NCBI RefSeq assembly: GCF_000271845.1
Contig: NZ_JH719395.1
Location: forward strand, 1,794,146-1,858,145
Length of the DNA stretch: 64,000 bases
Direction of reading: 5' to 3'
Source: Rhizobium leguminosarum bv. trifolii WSM2297
GTDB lineage: Bacteria; Pseudomonadota; Alphaproteobacteria; Rhizobiales; Rhizobiaceae
The notes beneath the pieces were generated by a model. It was not told the origin of the DNA. It ran no database searches and saw nothing but the letters and a program-made list of their open reading frames with translations. Numbering within the stretch: the first letter of the stretch is position 1; each line of letters opens with the position of its first letter. The position numbers and the translations under genes were made by a program. Below, in pieces: positions 26,670-34,920 of this stretch.

Positions 26670-27050
26670 ATGACAGACGAGTTGAAACTCGTGGCAGTTG
26701 TTGATGATGATGAATCGGTCCGTGAGGCATTGCCCGATCTGCTCCGAGCGTTGGGCGTCCAGGTGGTGGAAGCGTTCGCTTCAGCAAGATCGTTTCTAAG
26801 TTCACCAGCGTATACTCTCGCCGATTGCCTAGTCTTAGACGTCGCCATGCGCGAAATGAGTGGCCCCGAACTCCAGCAGGAGCTCAAGACGAAAGGGCGA
26901 AATATCCCGATTATCTTCATTACCGCGATAAGGGATGAAGACCTCCGCAGGCGCCTGCTCAGGGAAGGTGCGGTCGATTGCCTAACCAAACCATTCAGCG
27001 ACGACGAGCTTCACGAAGCCTTGCGGGCCGCAAAGGTGACGAAGACCTGA
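26670..27050 (+). CDS. Stand-alone receiver-domain protein (FixJ receiver type)
   Basis: A 126-residue CheY-like protein: VVDDDESVREAL acidic pocket, phospho-acceptor D57 in LVLDVAM, switch Thr in IIFITAIRDE and lysine in LTKPFSDDEL. There is no output domain. It begins 2 bp after the VOC gene, so expression is coupled to that enzyme. Single receivers can act as phosphate sinks or bind partner proteins; the PAS kinase at 21,579 is the obvious candidate donor in this island. The loop normally MPxMSG is REMSG here. Confidence 0.82.
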   Translation: MTDELKLVAVVDDDESVREALPDLLRALGVQVVEAFASARSFLSSPAYTLADCLVLDVAMREMSGPELQQELKTKGRNIPIIFITAIRDEDLRRRLLREGAVDCLTKPFSDDELHEALRAAKVTKT

Positions 27051-27139
27051 CACGCTGCAGCGAGTGCGGTACGGATGGTGCAATTGGCGTACTCCTGGTC
27101 GCTTCGTCGCGCGCGTTTCCTCAAACAGGCCGATACGAA

Positions 27140-27166
27140 GGTATCGGAGATACCATAGTTCAATGG
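27140..27166 (+). promoter_or_regulatory. Palindromic operator/promoter of the epoxide hydrolase gene
   Basis: GGTATCGGAGATACC (27140-27154) is a perfect 6-3-6 dyad, followed 4 bases later by TTCAAT (27159-27164) and GG. This is one of the two best copies of the shared element. The hydrolase start lies about 68 bp downstream. Confidence 0.75.
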
Positions 27167-27233
27167 CTCGCACGTCCTCATTGGTGTGACCTTGGGTCTC
27201 GCGACACCGGGCAAACACATGCAGGAGGATGTC

Positions 27234-28532
27234 ATGTCCCAGACACAACCAGCCATCACGCGCCGAACTCTGCTTGCACTCGCTGCCTCCGCAAGCGCCG
27301 TCGGCATTCTACCGAATGCAGCGACTGCTACGAGCGCAACTCCCGGAATAACGCCGTTTAAATACACGGCCACCGATGAGCAACTCGCAGATCTTCATCG
27401 CCGCGTCGTTGCCGCCCGGTTGCCCGACGAGGAAAATGTCGCGGACGACAGCCAGGGTGTCCGGCTCGGGACGATCAAGAAGCTCGCCAAGCACTGGAAG
27501 AGCCATGACTGGCGCAAGATCGAAACGCGTCTCAATTCGTTCCCGCAATTCATCACGGACATCGATGGTCTCGACATCCACTTTATTCATGTGAAGTCGA
27601 AGCACGAGAACGCGCTGCCCATCGTCATAACGCATGGCTGGCCAGGTTCGGTGATCGAGCAGTTGAAGATCATCAAGCCGCTCACTGATCCGACAGCCTT
27701 CAGCGGCACCGAGGCCGACGCCTTCCACGTCGTCATTCCTTCGCTGCCTGGCTACGGCTTCTCCGGCAAGCCCAGGGAAACCGGATGGAACCCGCCGCGG
27801 ATTGCCAAGGCCTGGGCGGTCCTGATGGAACGTCTCGGCTACACGAAATACGTTGCCCAAGGCGGCGACTGGGGCAATGCGGTGACGGAACTGATGGCGG
27901 TGCAGGAGCCTCAGGGCCTCATCGGCATCCATACGAACATGGCCGCCACCGTGCCCGCCGATATCGCCAAGCTGCTGTCGTCAGGTGCTCCGGCTCCGGC
28001 AGATCTTTCCGCCGATGAGAAGGGCGCCTATGAGCAGCTCGACGATTTCTACAAGAACGGCCTCGGCTACGCGATCGAGATGAACAACCGGCCGCAGACG
28101 CTCTACGGCATCGTCGATTCACCTATCGGCCTCGCTTCCTGGATGCTCGACCACGATATCAGAAGCTACCGGATGATCGCGCGGTCGATCGACGGCGAGA
28201 AGGAAGGTTTGACGCCCGATGACGTACTCGACAATATCACCCTCTACTGGCTGACAAATACGGCGATTTCGTCCGCGCGGCTTTACTGGGACAATGCACA
28301 TCACCCGAGCGGCGGCTTCTTTGATCCGCGCGGGATCAAGATCCCGGTCGCGGTCAGCGCCTTCCCGGACGAAATATACCAGGCGCCCCAGAGCTGGGCT
28401 GAAAAGGCCTATCCTAACCTGATTCACTACAATCGGCTGCCGAAGGGCGGCCACTTCGCGGCTTGGGAGCAGCCGGAGCTTTTCACCGCCGAGCTTCGCG
28501 CTTCATTCAAATCGCTTCGCGATCAAATCTGA
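27234..28532 (+). CDS. Tat-exported epoxide hydrolase (alpha/beta hydrolase with EHN domain)
   Basis: A 432-residue enzyme. Residues 1-35 are a Tat signal (ITRRTLLALAASASAV). Residues 40-145 match the epoxide-hydrolase N-terminal domain, with the KYTATDEQLADLHRRVVAARLPDE opening. The alpha/beta-hydrolase core has the oxyanion HGWPGS (134-139), the nucleophile D212 in GGDWGN, the lid and cap region with a Tyr-rich segment, and the catalytic His in GGHFAAWEQP near the end. AGGAGG precedes the chosen ATG. It would open epoxides to diols in the periplasm. It is monocistronic behind the best-formed shared promoter, which links epoxide stress to the regulon. Confidence 0.87.
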   Translation: MSQTQPAITRRTLLALAASASAVGILPNAATATSATPGITPFKYTATDEQLADLHRRVVAARLPDEENVADDSQGVRLGTIKKLAKHWKSHDWRKIETRLNSFPQFITDIDGLDIHFIHVKSKHENALPIVITHGWPGSVIEQLKIIKPLTDPTAFSGTEADAFHVVIPSLPGYGFSGKPRETGWNPPRIAKAWAVLMERLGYTKYVAQGGDWGNAVTELMAVQEPQGLIGIHTNMAATVPADIAKLLSSGAPAPADLSADEKGAYEQLDDFYKNGLGYAIEMNNRPQTLYGIVDSPIGLASWMLDHDIRSYRMIARSIDGEKEGLTPDDVLDNITLYWLTNTAISSARLYWDNAHHPSGGFFDPRGIKIPVAVSAFPDEIYQAPQSWAEKAYPNLIHYNRLPKGGHFAAWEQPELFTAELRASFKSLRDQI

Positions 28533-28539
28533 GTAACAC

Positions 28540-28558
28540 GGCGCGGGAATTCCGCGCC
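28540..28558 (+). terminator. Hairpin after the epoxide hydrolase gene
   Basis: GGCGCGG-gaatt-CCGCGCC is a perfect 7-bp stem 8 bp after the stop codon. No T-run follows, so its role as terminator is probable rather than certain. Confidence 0.45.
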
Positions 28559-28674
28559 TACCTCCGGGCAAATTGTCATGTGGCGAAGTCTCCACTAGCG
28601 GACGCAGGCAAGTTCCGGGCTGGGTGGAAAAGTCTGCCCTTCGATTGGGTGCAGAAAGCGCGATCGGCGGCAGG

Positions 28675-29100
28675 TCAGAGTTTATAGGAGAACATCACAA
28701 TCGGCTCGGCTGCGGCCCCCCGACCTTCGTAGAGGGCGCGAGCGGCAATGTTCTCTGTGTCTGTAACGATCCACACCTGGTGACATCCCAGCGTTTTGCC
28801 CCACGCAAAGACCTCGTCGACGAGGCGTCGCGCAACACCTCGTCGCTGGAAAGGGGGAGCCACGCCCAGATTGTCGATGTAAACATCCGACGCTTGATCG
28901 GGGTGGCTGTGAACGTAGGCTGCGACCTGGCCGATGACCTGCTTCCCGCAAACCGCAATGATCATCAGGTGCCCCGGCAATTCCAAATAGGTAGCAAGCC
29001 ACTGAGGGTTAATTTCCTCGTCGAAGACCTCTTCCGCGATGTTCTCAAGCAGCCCAGCGGTATCTCGCGTGAGTCGACACGTTGTGATCACTTCCGGCAT
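28675..29100 (-). CDS. GNAT-family N-acetyltransferase
   Basis: A 141-residue single-domain GNAT resembling the AAC(3)-I-like group. The acetyl-CoA motif A is VYIDNLGVAPPFQRRGVARRLVDEV, with the Q/R-x-x-G-x-[AG] pyrophosphate loop (QRRGVA); motif B carries TDTENIAARALYEGRGA. No signal or membrane part. The substrate could be a small amine, an aminoglycoside-like compound or a protein terminus; sequence alone does not decide. It converges on the epoxide hydrolase gene. Confidence 0.82.
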   Translation of the reverse strand: MPEVITTCRLTRDTAGLLENIAEEVFDEEINPQWLATYLELPGHLMIIAVCGKQVIGQVAAYVHSHPDQASDVYIDNLGVAPPFQRRGVARRLVDEVFAWGKTLGCHQVWIVTDTENIAARALYEGRGAAAEPIVMFSYKL

Positions 29101-29245
29101 CGCTCGGTGAATCCAAATGGAGAAGACATCAAAATGCTAAGGCAACAACGCACCGACGGCAACCGGCCGTAGAGCGGGTGACTGGAACCTTACGGATACC
29201 ATATAGTGCTGCACTATCCGCCGAAACTCGCAATGGAGCATCAGC

Positions 29246-29440
29246 ATGGCAACTCTCGCGCAGATGACCGGTTCACTGCATATCCACAATTTCTATATCG
29301 GGAAGCTGAAAGCTAAGCAGGAACAGCTTTTCGAAAGCGACCCCGAATTGGCGATGCTTCTCGACAACGTGGCTGCCGTTCTGTCCGAGCACGCTGAAGT
29401 GTTGGCTGAGGAGATTACCGACATGGAATGCGATGATTGA
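29246..29440 (+). CDS. Small acidic helical protein of unknown function
   Basis: A 64-residue protein, rich in Glu/Leu/Ala and predicted to be nearly all helix, preceded by GGAG at a good distance. A degraded piece of the shared promoter (GGATACCATATAGTG at 29,194) lies just upstream but the match is weak. I do not recognise the family. Confidence 0.5.
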   Translation: MATLAQMTGSLHIHNFYIGKLKAKQEQLFESDPELAMLLDNVAAVLSEHAEVLAEEITDMECDD

Positions 29441-29558
29441 TAGCGTGGCAGTCAGACGCAATGAAACCGATAGTCCCACCAACCTGTTGGACCCTTGATC
29501 TGGAGACTCCGCCGGCCATCTGCATCGATCTCACCTCTTCGAGTCCAATCACGGCGCA

Positions 29559-29840
29559 TTGACAAGCTTTGAGGACGAGCTGCTGGATATTGCCGCCGTC
29601 GCCCATCTCCACCTTGTCGAAGACGCCACCGACCGGATAGAGGAAGTTTCGACGCGCGATTTGCAGATCATGTTGCGTCGCGCTGCCCTGCTGGTGCGCA
29701 ACGCCGCCTCAATCGCACTCGATGACGACACTGAAGGGAATGTCTCGAGCGAGCTGGTGCTGACGGGCGAGGACGCGATCAGGTATATCGTCCGGGTGTG
29801 GATGGCGAAGAACACCTATCTGCTCGACGGGAATGGTTGA
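29559..29840 (+). CDS. Small conserved-looking protein of unknown function
   Basis: A frame of about 93 residues with good coding character: FEDELLDIAAVAHLHLVEDA near the start and GEDAIRYIVRVWMAKNTYLL at the end. The start is uncertain; TTG at 29,559 is the first usable codon and has no clear ribosome site. No family recognised. It is predicted helical and soluble. Confidence 0.5.
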   Translation: MTSFEDELLDIAAVAHLHLVEDATDRIEEVSTRDLQIMLRRAALLVRNAASIALDDDTEGNVSSELVLTGEDAIRYIVRVWMAKNTYLLDGNG

Positions 29841-29942
29841 CGGGCGTTATGCTTGACAGACTCCGCCCACCCTCACTACGAAGTGCCCCGCCCCTTCGAT
29901 TAATTTTTTTCAGGCATAGTTCGGGGCAAAGGCTGGACGTAA

Positions 29943-30557
29943 ATGTTTAAAAGTTTCGCCGGGGTTGATCTTTTCTTTCGCCTTCAAAATCCGGTTTTCA
30001 TCAAACGATACGAGATCCATATTAGCGGTCCACCGCTCGATATGGTTATTTTGTCTATCTCCGTCTTGTTTCTTTGGGTCACCAGAGCAAGCTTACTGGA
30101 TCATGTCAGCCCGTACCTAAGATACATTTTGGTTATTCTGCCCAAATACCACTATGAGCTGCCATGGCTGGCGGAAAACCATCCGGAACAGGTCGCCCTT
30201 TACACGTGCCTTTCGTTTTCCCTGATCACATTCACCTTTGCGAAAACACTATTGTTGTCGCTTTATATCATCTCATCTAAATTAGGCCGAGAAGTTATAG
30301 TTGCTGATTCAAAGAGCTTCGTGAAAAAATCCTTGGTATACCTGCTCACATTCGTTACTTTTATTTTTGTTATTCCTATGCCGGTCTACGGTGCAGGCGC
30401 TTCGACAACAGTTCTCGGAAATGCGTATTTTCTCACCTTTTCCAATATAGTTTTTCTATGGATGCTGAGCGGTGGGATCTCGGCGAACGTGTTGCTGGCC
30501 AAGAGAATCAAAAGGCCGAATAGAAGGGATCAAGTGGAAGTCATTACCACTGACTGA
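29943..30557 (+). CDS. Predicted four-helix membrane protein, AT-rich
   Basis: A 204-residue protein with hydrophobic segments at about 32-50, 85-111, 130-149 and 160-181, and a basic C-terminal tail. Its base composition is visibly lower in GC than its neighbours (many TTT, ATT and TTA codons), which suggests recent transfer from another source. It has no recognised domain. A membrane protein of this size in an island next to ligase and defence genes could be an effector or immunity partner, but nothing in the sequence proves it. Confidence 0.6.
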   Translation: MFKSFAGVDLFFRLQNPVFIKRYEIHISGPPLDMVILSISVLFLWVTRASLLDHVSPYLRYILVILPKYHYELPWLAENHPEQVALYTCLSFSLITFTFAKTLLLSLYIISSKLGREVIVADSKSFVKKSLVYLLTFVTFIFVIPMPVYGAGASTTVLGNAYFLTFSNIVFLWMLSGGISANVLLAKRIKRPNRRDQVEVITTD

Positions 30558-30614
30558 GGCGGTGGCGGATGTTTGCCGACCGACGAGACGCCTTAGGCTG
30601 GCCGGTGTTGGGCC

Positions 30615-31667
30615 TTAGCGTATGTCGTCGAACTCATAAACCGCCAGTTGATCAGCGGCTTCGCGCAGCCCCTTGTACGACGCATGGCGCAGCTTCCCGT
30701 CATGGGTCCAGGCCCGGTATTCAATCTCGGCAACAAGATCTGGCCGGACGAAGACTGCATTCTGCTTCCTTCCGGTATCGACAGCGGACTTGCCGATGAT
30801 CCGCTTGTCCATCTGCTTACGGAGCTCGTTCGCTGACCGTTCGTTAAAGCCGGTTCCCACTCCCCCGACATAGACGAGTTGATCTCCTTTGCGCGCCGCG
30901 AGCAGGAGCCGCCCGATGCTGCCGAAGGATGCTGTCGACTTCTCATAGCCGACGATCGCAAAGCCATCGCTCTGGATGCATTTGATCTTCAGCCAGTCGC
31001 CGAGGCGGCCGCTTCGATAGGTACTGTCGCGGTCTTTCGCGATGATGCCTTCAAGGTCGTGTTCGCAGGCTAGGCGTAGGAGAGCGTCGCCGTCGGCCTC
31101 AATCTCCTCGGATAGTCGGATATCGCCCTGCCCTCCGGCCGGCACCAGTTCCTCGAGCAGATGCCGGCGCATCTCGAGTTCGGAATTTCTGAGATCGTGT
31201 CCGTCGAAATAGAGCAGATCGAAAGCCATGAAGATGGCGTCACTCGACATCTTGCCGCCGCGACCGCCGAGCGATTGCTGCAGCAGGCCGAAATCCGACC
31301 GGCCCTGCTCGTCGAGAACCACGGCCTCGCCGTCGAGGATTGCGGTGCCAACGGGAAGCCAGGCGGCTGCCTGTTTGATTGCAGGGAAACGATGCGTCCA
31401 GTCATGGCCGCCGCGCGTGAGGATACGAACGCGGGACTGCTCGATGTGAACGGCAAGTCGATAGCCATCCCATTTGACCTCGAAGGTCCATTGCGGGCCT
31501 TTCGGCGGACGCGGCTTCAGCAGCGCCAGGCACGGATCGATGCGAGCAGGCATAGGATCGAGGAGGAGGTGCGGCTGGGCGGGATCTCGGCGGCGGCGCG
31601 CCTTGCTCCGGATTGGCGCATCAACGTCACCGAGCAGCGGCTGCGAAGGTTTGCGAGGCTTCGTCAT
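30615..31667 (-). CDS. ATP-dependent DNA ligase (LigD/LigC ligase-domain type)
   Basis: A 350-residue ligase consisting of a nucleotidyltransferase domain and an OB-fold domain only, without the polymerase and nuclease domains of full LigD. The adenylated lysine is K65 in FEVKWDGYRLAVH (motif I, KxDG written here as KWDG), followed by motif III (FMAFDLLYFDGHDL), motif IV (LEGIIAKDRDSTYRSGR) and motif V (WLKIKC). Proteins of this type seal nicks in end-joining and base-excision repair; no ku gene is in the window. It probably works with a Ku encoded elsewhere. The N-terminal 40 residues are basic and disordered-looking. Confidence 0.87.
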   Translation of the reverse strand: MTKPRKPSQPLLGDVDAPIRSKARRRRDPAQPHLLLDPMPARIDPCLALLKPRPPKGPQWTFEVKWDGYRLAVHIEQSRVRILTRGGHDWTHRFPAIKQAAAWLPVGTAILDGEAVVLDEQGRSDFGLLQQSLGGRGGKMSSDAIFMAFDLLYFDGHDLRNSELEMRRHLLEELVPAGGQGDIRLSEEIEADGDALLRLACEHDLEGIIAKDRDSTYRSGRLGDWLKIKCIQSDGFAIVGYEKSTASFGSIGRLLLAARKGDQLVYVGGVGTGFNERSANELRKQMDKRIIGKSAVDTGRKQNAVFVRPDLVAEIEYRAWTHDGKLRHASYKGLREAADQLAVYEFDDIR

Positions 31668-31817
31668 GCCGCAACTTCATCAGCAATGCCTTAAATAGCA
31701 ATTGACCAAGATTGATTATTACCCACGCCGCCACCACGCGCCGAGCTCACTCATGTGTTACCACTCTTGCGATTGAAGAGGCGTACTCCGCCCCCTATCA
31801 TACATCGGCCGGGGGAA

Positions 31818-32024
31818 ATGAGGTTAATCATGTTCCCGTTGGATGTATCACAAACCGCGCTGGACGACGCCGCGGTCGCCCTCTGCCAGAGGGTCTACAA
31901 TCACGTCATTTCGGTAAAGCAACTCAACACCGACCGGGACCGCGAGGAACTGGCCAGCCGTATTATCCAATCGTTCCAGCACGGGGTGAAGGACAAGGAC
32001 ACCTTGGTGCGGTTGCTAATCTGA
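31818..32024 (+). CDS. Small protein, member of a four-copy paralogous family
   Basis: A protein of about 68 residues with ALCQRVYNHVISVKQL, then EELASRIIQSFQHGV and TLVRLL, clearly related to the small proteins at 18,605 and 7,943. ATG at 31,830 (after GAGG) is an alternative start. Followed by a strong terminator at 32,130. Function unknown. Confidence 0.65.
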   Translation: MRLIMFPLDVSQTALDDAAVALCQRVYNHVISVKQLNTDRDREELASRIIQSFQHGVKDKDTLVRLLI

Positions 32025-32129
32025 CCGCGTTGCGGTGCCCGGAACTTTCCTCGCTTCAGCGCGTTCAACGCGCGAGGACGGCTAGGCCCACTCGCAGCCT
32101 CTCGTCCCCGTTTCCATGCACGCTAACTC

Positions 32130-32155
32130 GCCCCGCAATCTCGCGGGGCCTTTTT
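32130..32155 (+). terminator. Rho-independent terminator
   Basis: GCCCCGC-aatctc-GCGGGGC followed by CTTTTT. It lies about 105 bp after the small-protein gene and is a textbook intrinsic terminator. Confidence 0.8.
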
Positions 32156-32295
32156 GTGAGCGAATGCGTACCGGAACCATCGTCACTCATCGACTGTTAT
32201 GTAATACCGATCGCGCAGAGGCCGGGCCCCTGCCACCCCCCTGCACTCTGCGCCATCCTCAACCAGACTGCTGCGGAGGTTCTGTTTTTTTGCAG

Positions 32296-32511
32296 ATGCT
32301 GGACGAAGACGAATTCACCGTCCTTTTCACAAGACGGATTTGGGAGCTCTCGGCTGAGAAAGGCTTGCCGTTCGGCAGAGAACCGACGGAATATGCGCGC
32401 AGTGTAGCACGGGCTTACTGGATGTCTCGACATAAAGAAGGCTCGAGCCCGGAAGAGTGTGCCGACGACGACGCCTCCTTTTGGCCTGAAGCCCATCACC
32501 GTCCATCATAG
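32296..32511 (+). CDS. Small protein of unknown function
   Basis: A 71-residue frame (DEDEFTVLFTRRIWELSAEK, then GREPTEYARSVARAYWM and an acidic tail) with coding character. The ribosome site is not clear: GGAGG lies 16 bases upstream, too far to be ideal. No family recognised. The following 240 bp (32,512-32,752) hold no convincing gene. Confidence 0.4.
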   Translation: MLDEDEFTVLFTRRIWELSAEKGLPFGREPTEYARSVARAYWMSRHKEGSSPEECADDDASFWPEAHHRPS

Positions 32512-32752
32512 GGCGCCGATCAGCGCTTCTCCGACGATTTCCGAATGGCACCTAATCTGTCCGGAAGCGTACAGGAACCAGCCGGGTCGTCTCTGTCAAG
32601 AGCTGAGGCGACCGCCGAAATACGAAAAAGGCGCGTGACCTAACCCCGCCAATCAGTAAAGCGTCATCCAGTGCCTATCAGACTCTGTTGCTGGCCTTGT
32701 ATCCGATTTCGAGTGCGGTGGGATTCGAGATTTTCCCAGTGCCGCGGATCGA

Positions 32753-32977
32753 TTAATGGAGGGCTACGGGCGCAGGCGCGATCAGGGGGAACCGCGCGAT
32801 TAATATACTGGTGAGTTCCTCCTGGGTACGATGGCCGCGATTGAAAAGGTCGATTGCCGCGCTGCAGATTATTTCCGATGTCTTGTCGTCCGGTTTGGCC
32901 TTGTAGTGCCTAAACCAAGATTGAACGGATAGCGAGAGCACGGCCCATTCGGTTTCTTGGACGCTCGTGACCATCAT
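32753..32977 (-). CDS. Small protein, divergent member of the paralogous small-protein family
   Basis: A 74-residue protein whose second half (EIICSAAIDLFNRGHRTQEEL followed by a Leu-rich end) parallels the ELAxxII-x-FxxGV-xxxxL segment of the small proteins at 7,943, 18,605 and 31,818. The first half is different (SVQSWFRHYKAKPDDK). GAGGA precedes the double ATG start. Function unknown. Confidence 0.5.
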   Translation of the reverse strand: MMVTSVQETEWAVLSLSVQSWFRHYKAKPDDKTSEIICSAAIDLFNRGHRTQEELTSILIARFPLIAPAPVALH

Positions 32978-33080
32978 TCCTCATCTCCCCACAAGTTGAA
33001 ACGCGGCCAGCTTTGCAGGGTTTCATAAGTGAGCCTGCAATCCCAGTTGTGCCGTGACGTTGAAGAATATCTCCTGCCAT

Positions 33081-33275
33081 TCAGTGCGAGGTGACCGCAC
33101 GACCGCTGGAGGCGAGATGCTCTGTAATGGCGCGCCGGATTTCGGTCACCGTGTCGAAGAGCCTGTTGTCCAGGTCGATGACATTGAAGCGGACAGCGAT
33201 GAATTTGAGGCGGTTTTCGACAGGAACCGCGATCCCGACTTCCTGACCATTGAATACGACAGCTTGCTTTTGCAT
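33081..33275 (-). CDS. Small protein of unknown function
   Basis: A 64-residue protein starting QKQAVVFNGQEVGIAVP and continuing FIAVRFNVIDLDNRLFDTV, with GAGG 6 bases before the chosen ATG. It reads like a small beta-strand-rich domain followed by a helix (TEIRRAITEHLA). I do not recognise a named family. The following 410 bp (33,276-33,685) show no convincing gene. Confidence 0.5.
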   Translation of the reverse strand: MQKQAVVFNGQEVGIAVPVENRLKFIAVRFNVIDLDNRLFDTVTEIRRAITEHLASSGRAVTSH

Positions 33276-33685
33276 AACAAACCTCGGGCACGCCACACGG
33301 GAGCACCATCTTAGAAAAGTGGAACAAAGGGTTTACGACGCGTCAGATTGCCGTCGTAGGTCGGTATCGGATCGAGCCGAGATCACACGCTTGCTGCAAC
33401 AATGCGAAGAAACGAAGTCGGACAAACAAGATCATCATCCTCCCTCAAGCGAGGCCAAACAACCGCTGAGTATCGCCGGCGAGGCCGGTATTTCGGAAAT
33501 CCCCTGTAAAAAACGTAGTCGAGAAACTTCGAGTAAGCAACTGATTTTTGTTATTATTTAGCGTTTTGAATCGTATGATAATTACCGCAGGTGCGAAGTA
33601 ACAAATGATGTACGTTCGTCCGACCCCATCGTCGAAGGCCCTTCGAAGCTTACCCGGAGATATCGCAGACTTGTTGTAGGTGTTC

Positions 33686-34081
33686 TCATCGGACGTCGGC
33701 GGGCTGGTCGTCGGCGGGATCCGGATCACGATCATACGCTGCTCGCCGTTCGTCGACTTCCTTCTGAATAGCGCCGTAGACCTCAATCTGCTTCGCGCCA
33801 TTCGCGACAAGGGCATCCACGAATTCTTCAAGCTTGAGCCTCAGGTCATCACGCCAGCCGCTCATGACTGCTCCTCCGACTGCTGGAGGACGCCTCGGCA
33901 AAGCAGTCCCCCAAGGCGGGCAAAGGGAGGTGGCGGCACGACTGATTGGACCGACGGGCTCGTCCGGCTCGGGCTCGGGAAGCGGTGGCGCCTCGCCGGG
34001 AATGCGGTCGGGATCGTGTGGTGGCTTATCGACAGGCGGGGGCGATGGCGGCGGCACGATGGGTTCGTTCGGAACGGACAT
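33686..34081 (-). CDS. Proline-rich small protein, or two tandem small proteins in one frame
   Basis: From the ATG at 34,081, preceded by GAGGAGG, the frame codes for a proline/aspartate-rich segment (about 45 residues) and then runs without a stop into a helical domain that starts MSGWRDDLRLKLEEFVDALV. The internal ATG at 33,865 has its own strong ribosome site (GGAGGAG, 5 bases before). The linker between them (about residues 47-72) is low in coding character. The best reading is two small genes that have been joined, or a downstream gene of 59 codons translated on its own. Function unknown. Confidence 0.45.
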   Translation of the reverse strand: MSVPNEPIVPPPSPPPVDKPPHDPDRIPGEAPPLPEPEPDEPVGPISRAATSLCPPWGTALPRRPPAVGGAVMSGWRDDLRLKLEEFVDALVANGAKQIEVYGAIQKEVDERRAAYDRDPDPADDQPADVR

Positions 34082-34164
34082 TGGGGTTCCTCCTCGCTCG
34101 CAAACGTGGGAAATGAGCGTGAGTTCCGTTGACGCTCGACCCTTCAGATACCATCTGCTGCAGC

Positions 34165-34806
34165 ATGCCCAAGACAGCGACCACAAAGAAAGAAAGCGAT
34201 GATCCCGAACTGATCAGAGAGTGGTCGCTTCCGGTGGCTGCGACGCTGGGATCCGCTGTCCGGGTCAAGGGAATCCTGCAGGAGATACGCTCCCGGCTGC
34301 CGGCCGCGGTCAGGAAGTCGCTGGACATGCAGTCGAGCGCACTCACCCTCGTAATGCCTGAGACTTCCAAGACAGCGTTCCGCGCGACCTCGTCCGTCAT
34401 CTCCGCGGCACTGGAAGACATCGCAGACCTTCCGATCATTCCTCGCGAGATCGAGGAAATCCTGACGATCACAGCTTCAGAAAGGAAGCGTTGGCTGCAG
34501 GACGGACGTCTTCCGAGCGCGGGAACGAGAACGGTCCGGTTGCAAGGCCGAGCGAGACGGATCACCTTCCACGTATTCGACCCCCGGATCGTGGAAGACC
34601 TGCTGGACCGCGGCGCCGTGGACGAATGGCGTGAGGAGGACGCGGCAGCGAAGGCTGAAAACCGGAGGCGCGCAGCGTATCAGGCGAAGCTGACGCGCTC
34701 GCTGAAGAAGCAAAAGACAGCTAAACAAGTTGAACAGAGCGCTGGCGAGGCTGTGAATGGGTTAAGCGGATGGGACGATTTCGAGAGCGACGGCCTGTTG
34801 CGATAG
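34165..34806 (+). CDS. Unknown protein with a basic coiled C-terminus
   Basis: A 213-residue protein. Residues 10-110 are mixed alpha/beta without a known motif; residues 100-125 contain EILTITASERKRWLQDGRLPS, which resembles the helix that recognises DNA or a small peptide in rhizobial conserved proteins; residues 150-190 are a Glu/Lys/Arg-rich helix. The open frame starts at 34,129, but the ATG at 34,165 is preferred by composition. A 9-bp stem loop (34,788-34,813) spans the stop codon. No function is assigned. Confidence 0.55.
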   Translation: MPKTATTKKESDDPELIREWSLPVAATLGSAVRVKGILQEIRSRLPAAVRKSLDMQSSALTLVMPETSKTAFRATSSVISAALEDIADLPIIPREIEEILTITASERKRWLQDGRLPSAGTRTVRLQGRARRITFHVFDPRIVEDLLDRGAVDEWREEDAAAKAENRRRAAYQAKLTRSLKKQKTAKQVEQSAGEAVNGLSGWDDFESDGLLR

Positions 34807-34920
34807 GCCGTCGGCGCATGTTGACTGAGATTACCGATTAAAATCAGCGTATCCGCCGCCTTTGGATTGCGGTTCGAATCCTGAACTGGATCCTTGGAAT
34901 AGGCCTGACCGAGGCCGAAA

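Noticed and set aside
29190..29216. Possible further copy of the shared operator before the small gene at 29,246
   Set aside because: Only GGATACCAT matches; no dyad and no -10 box at the right distance.
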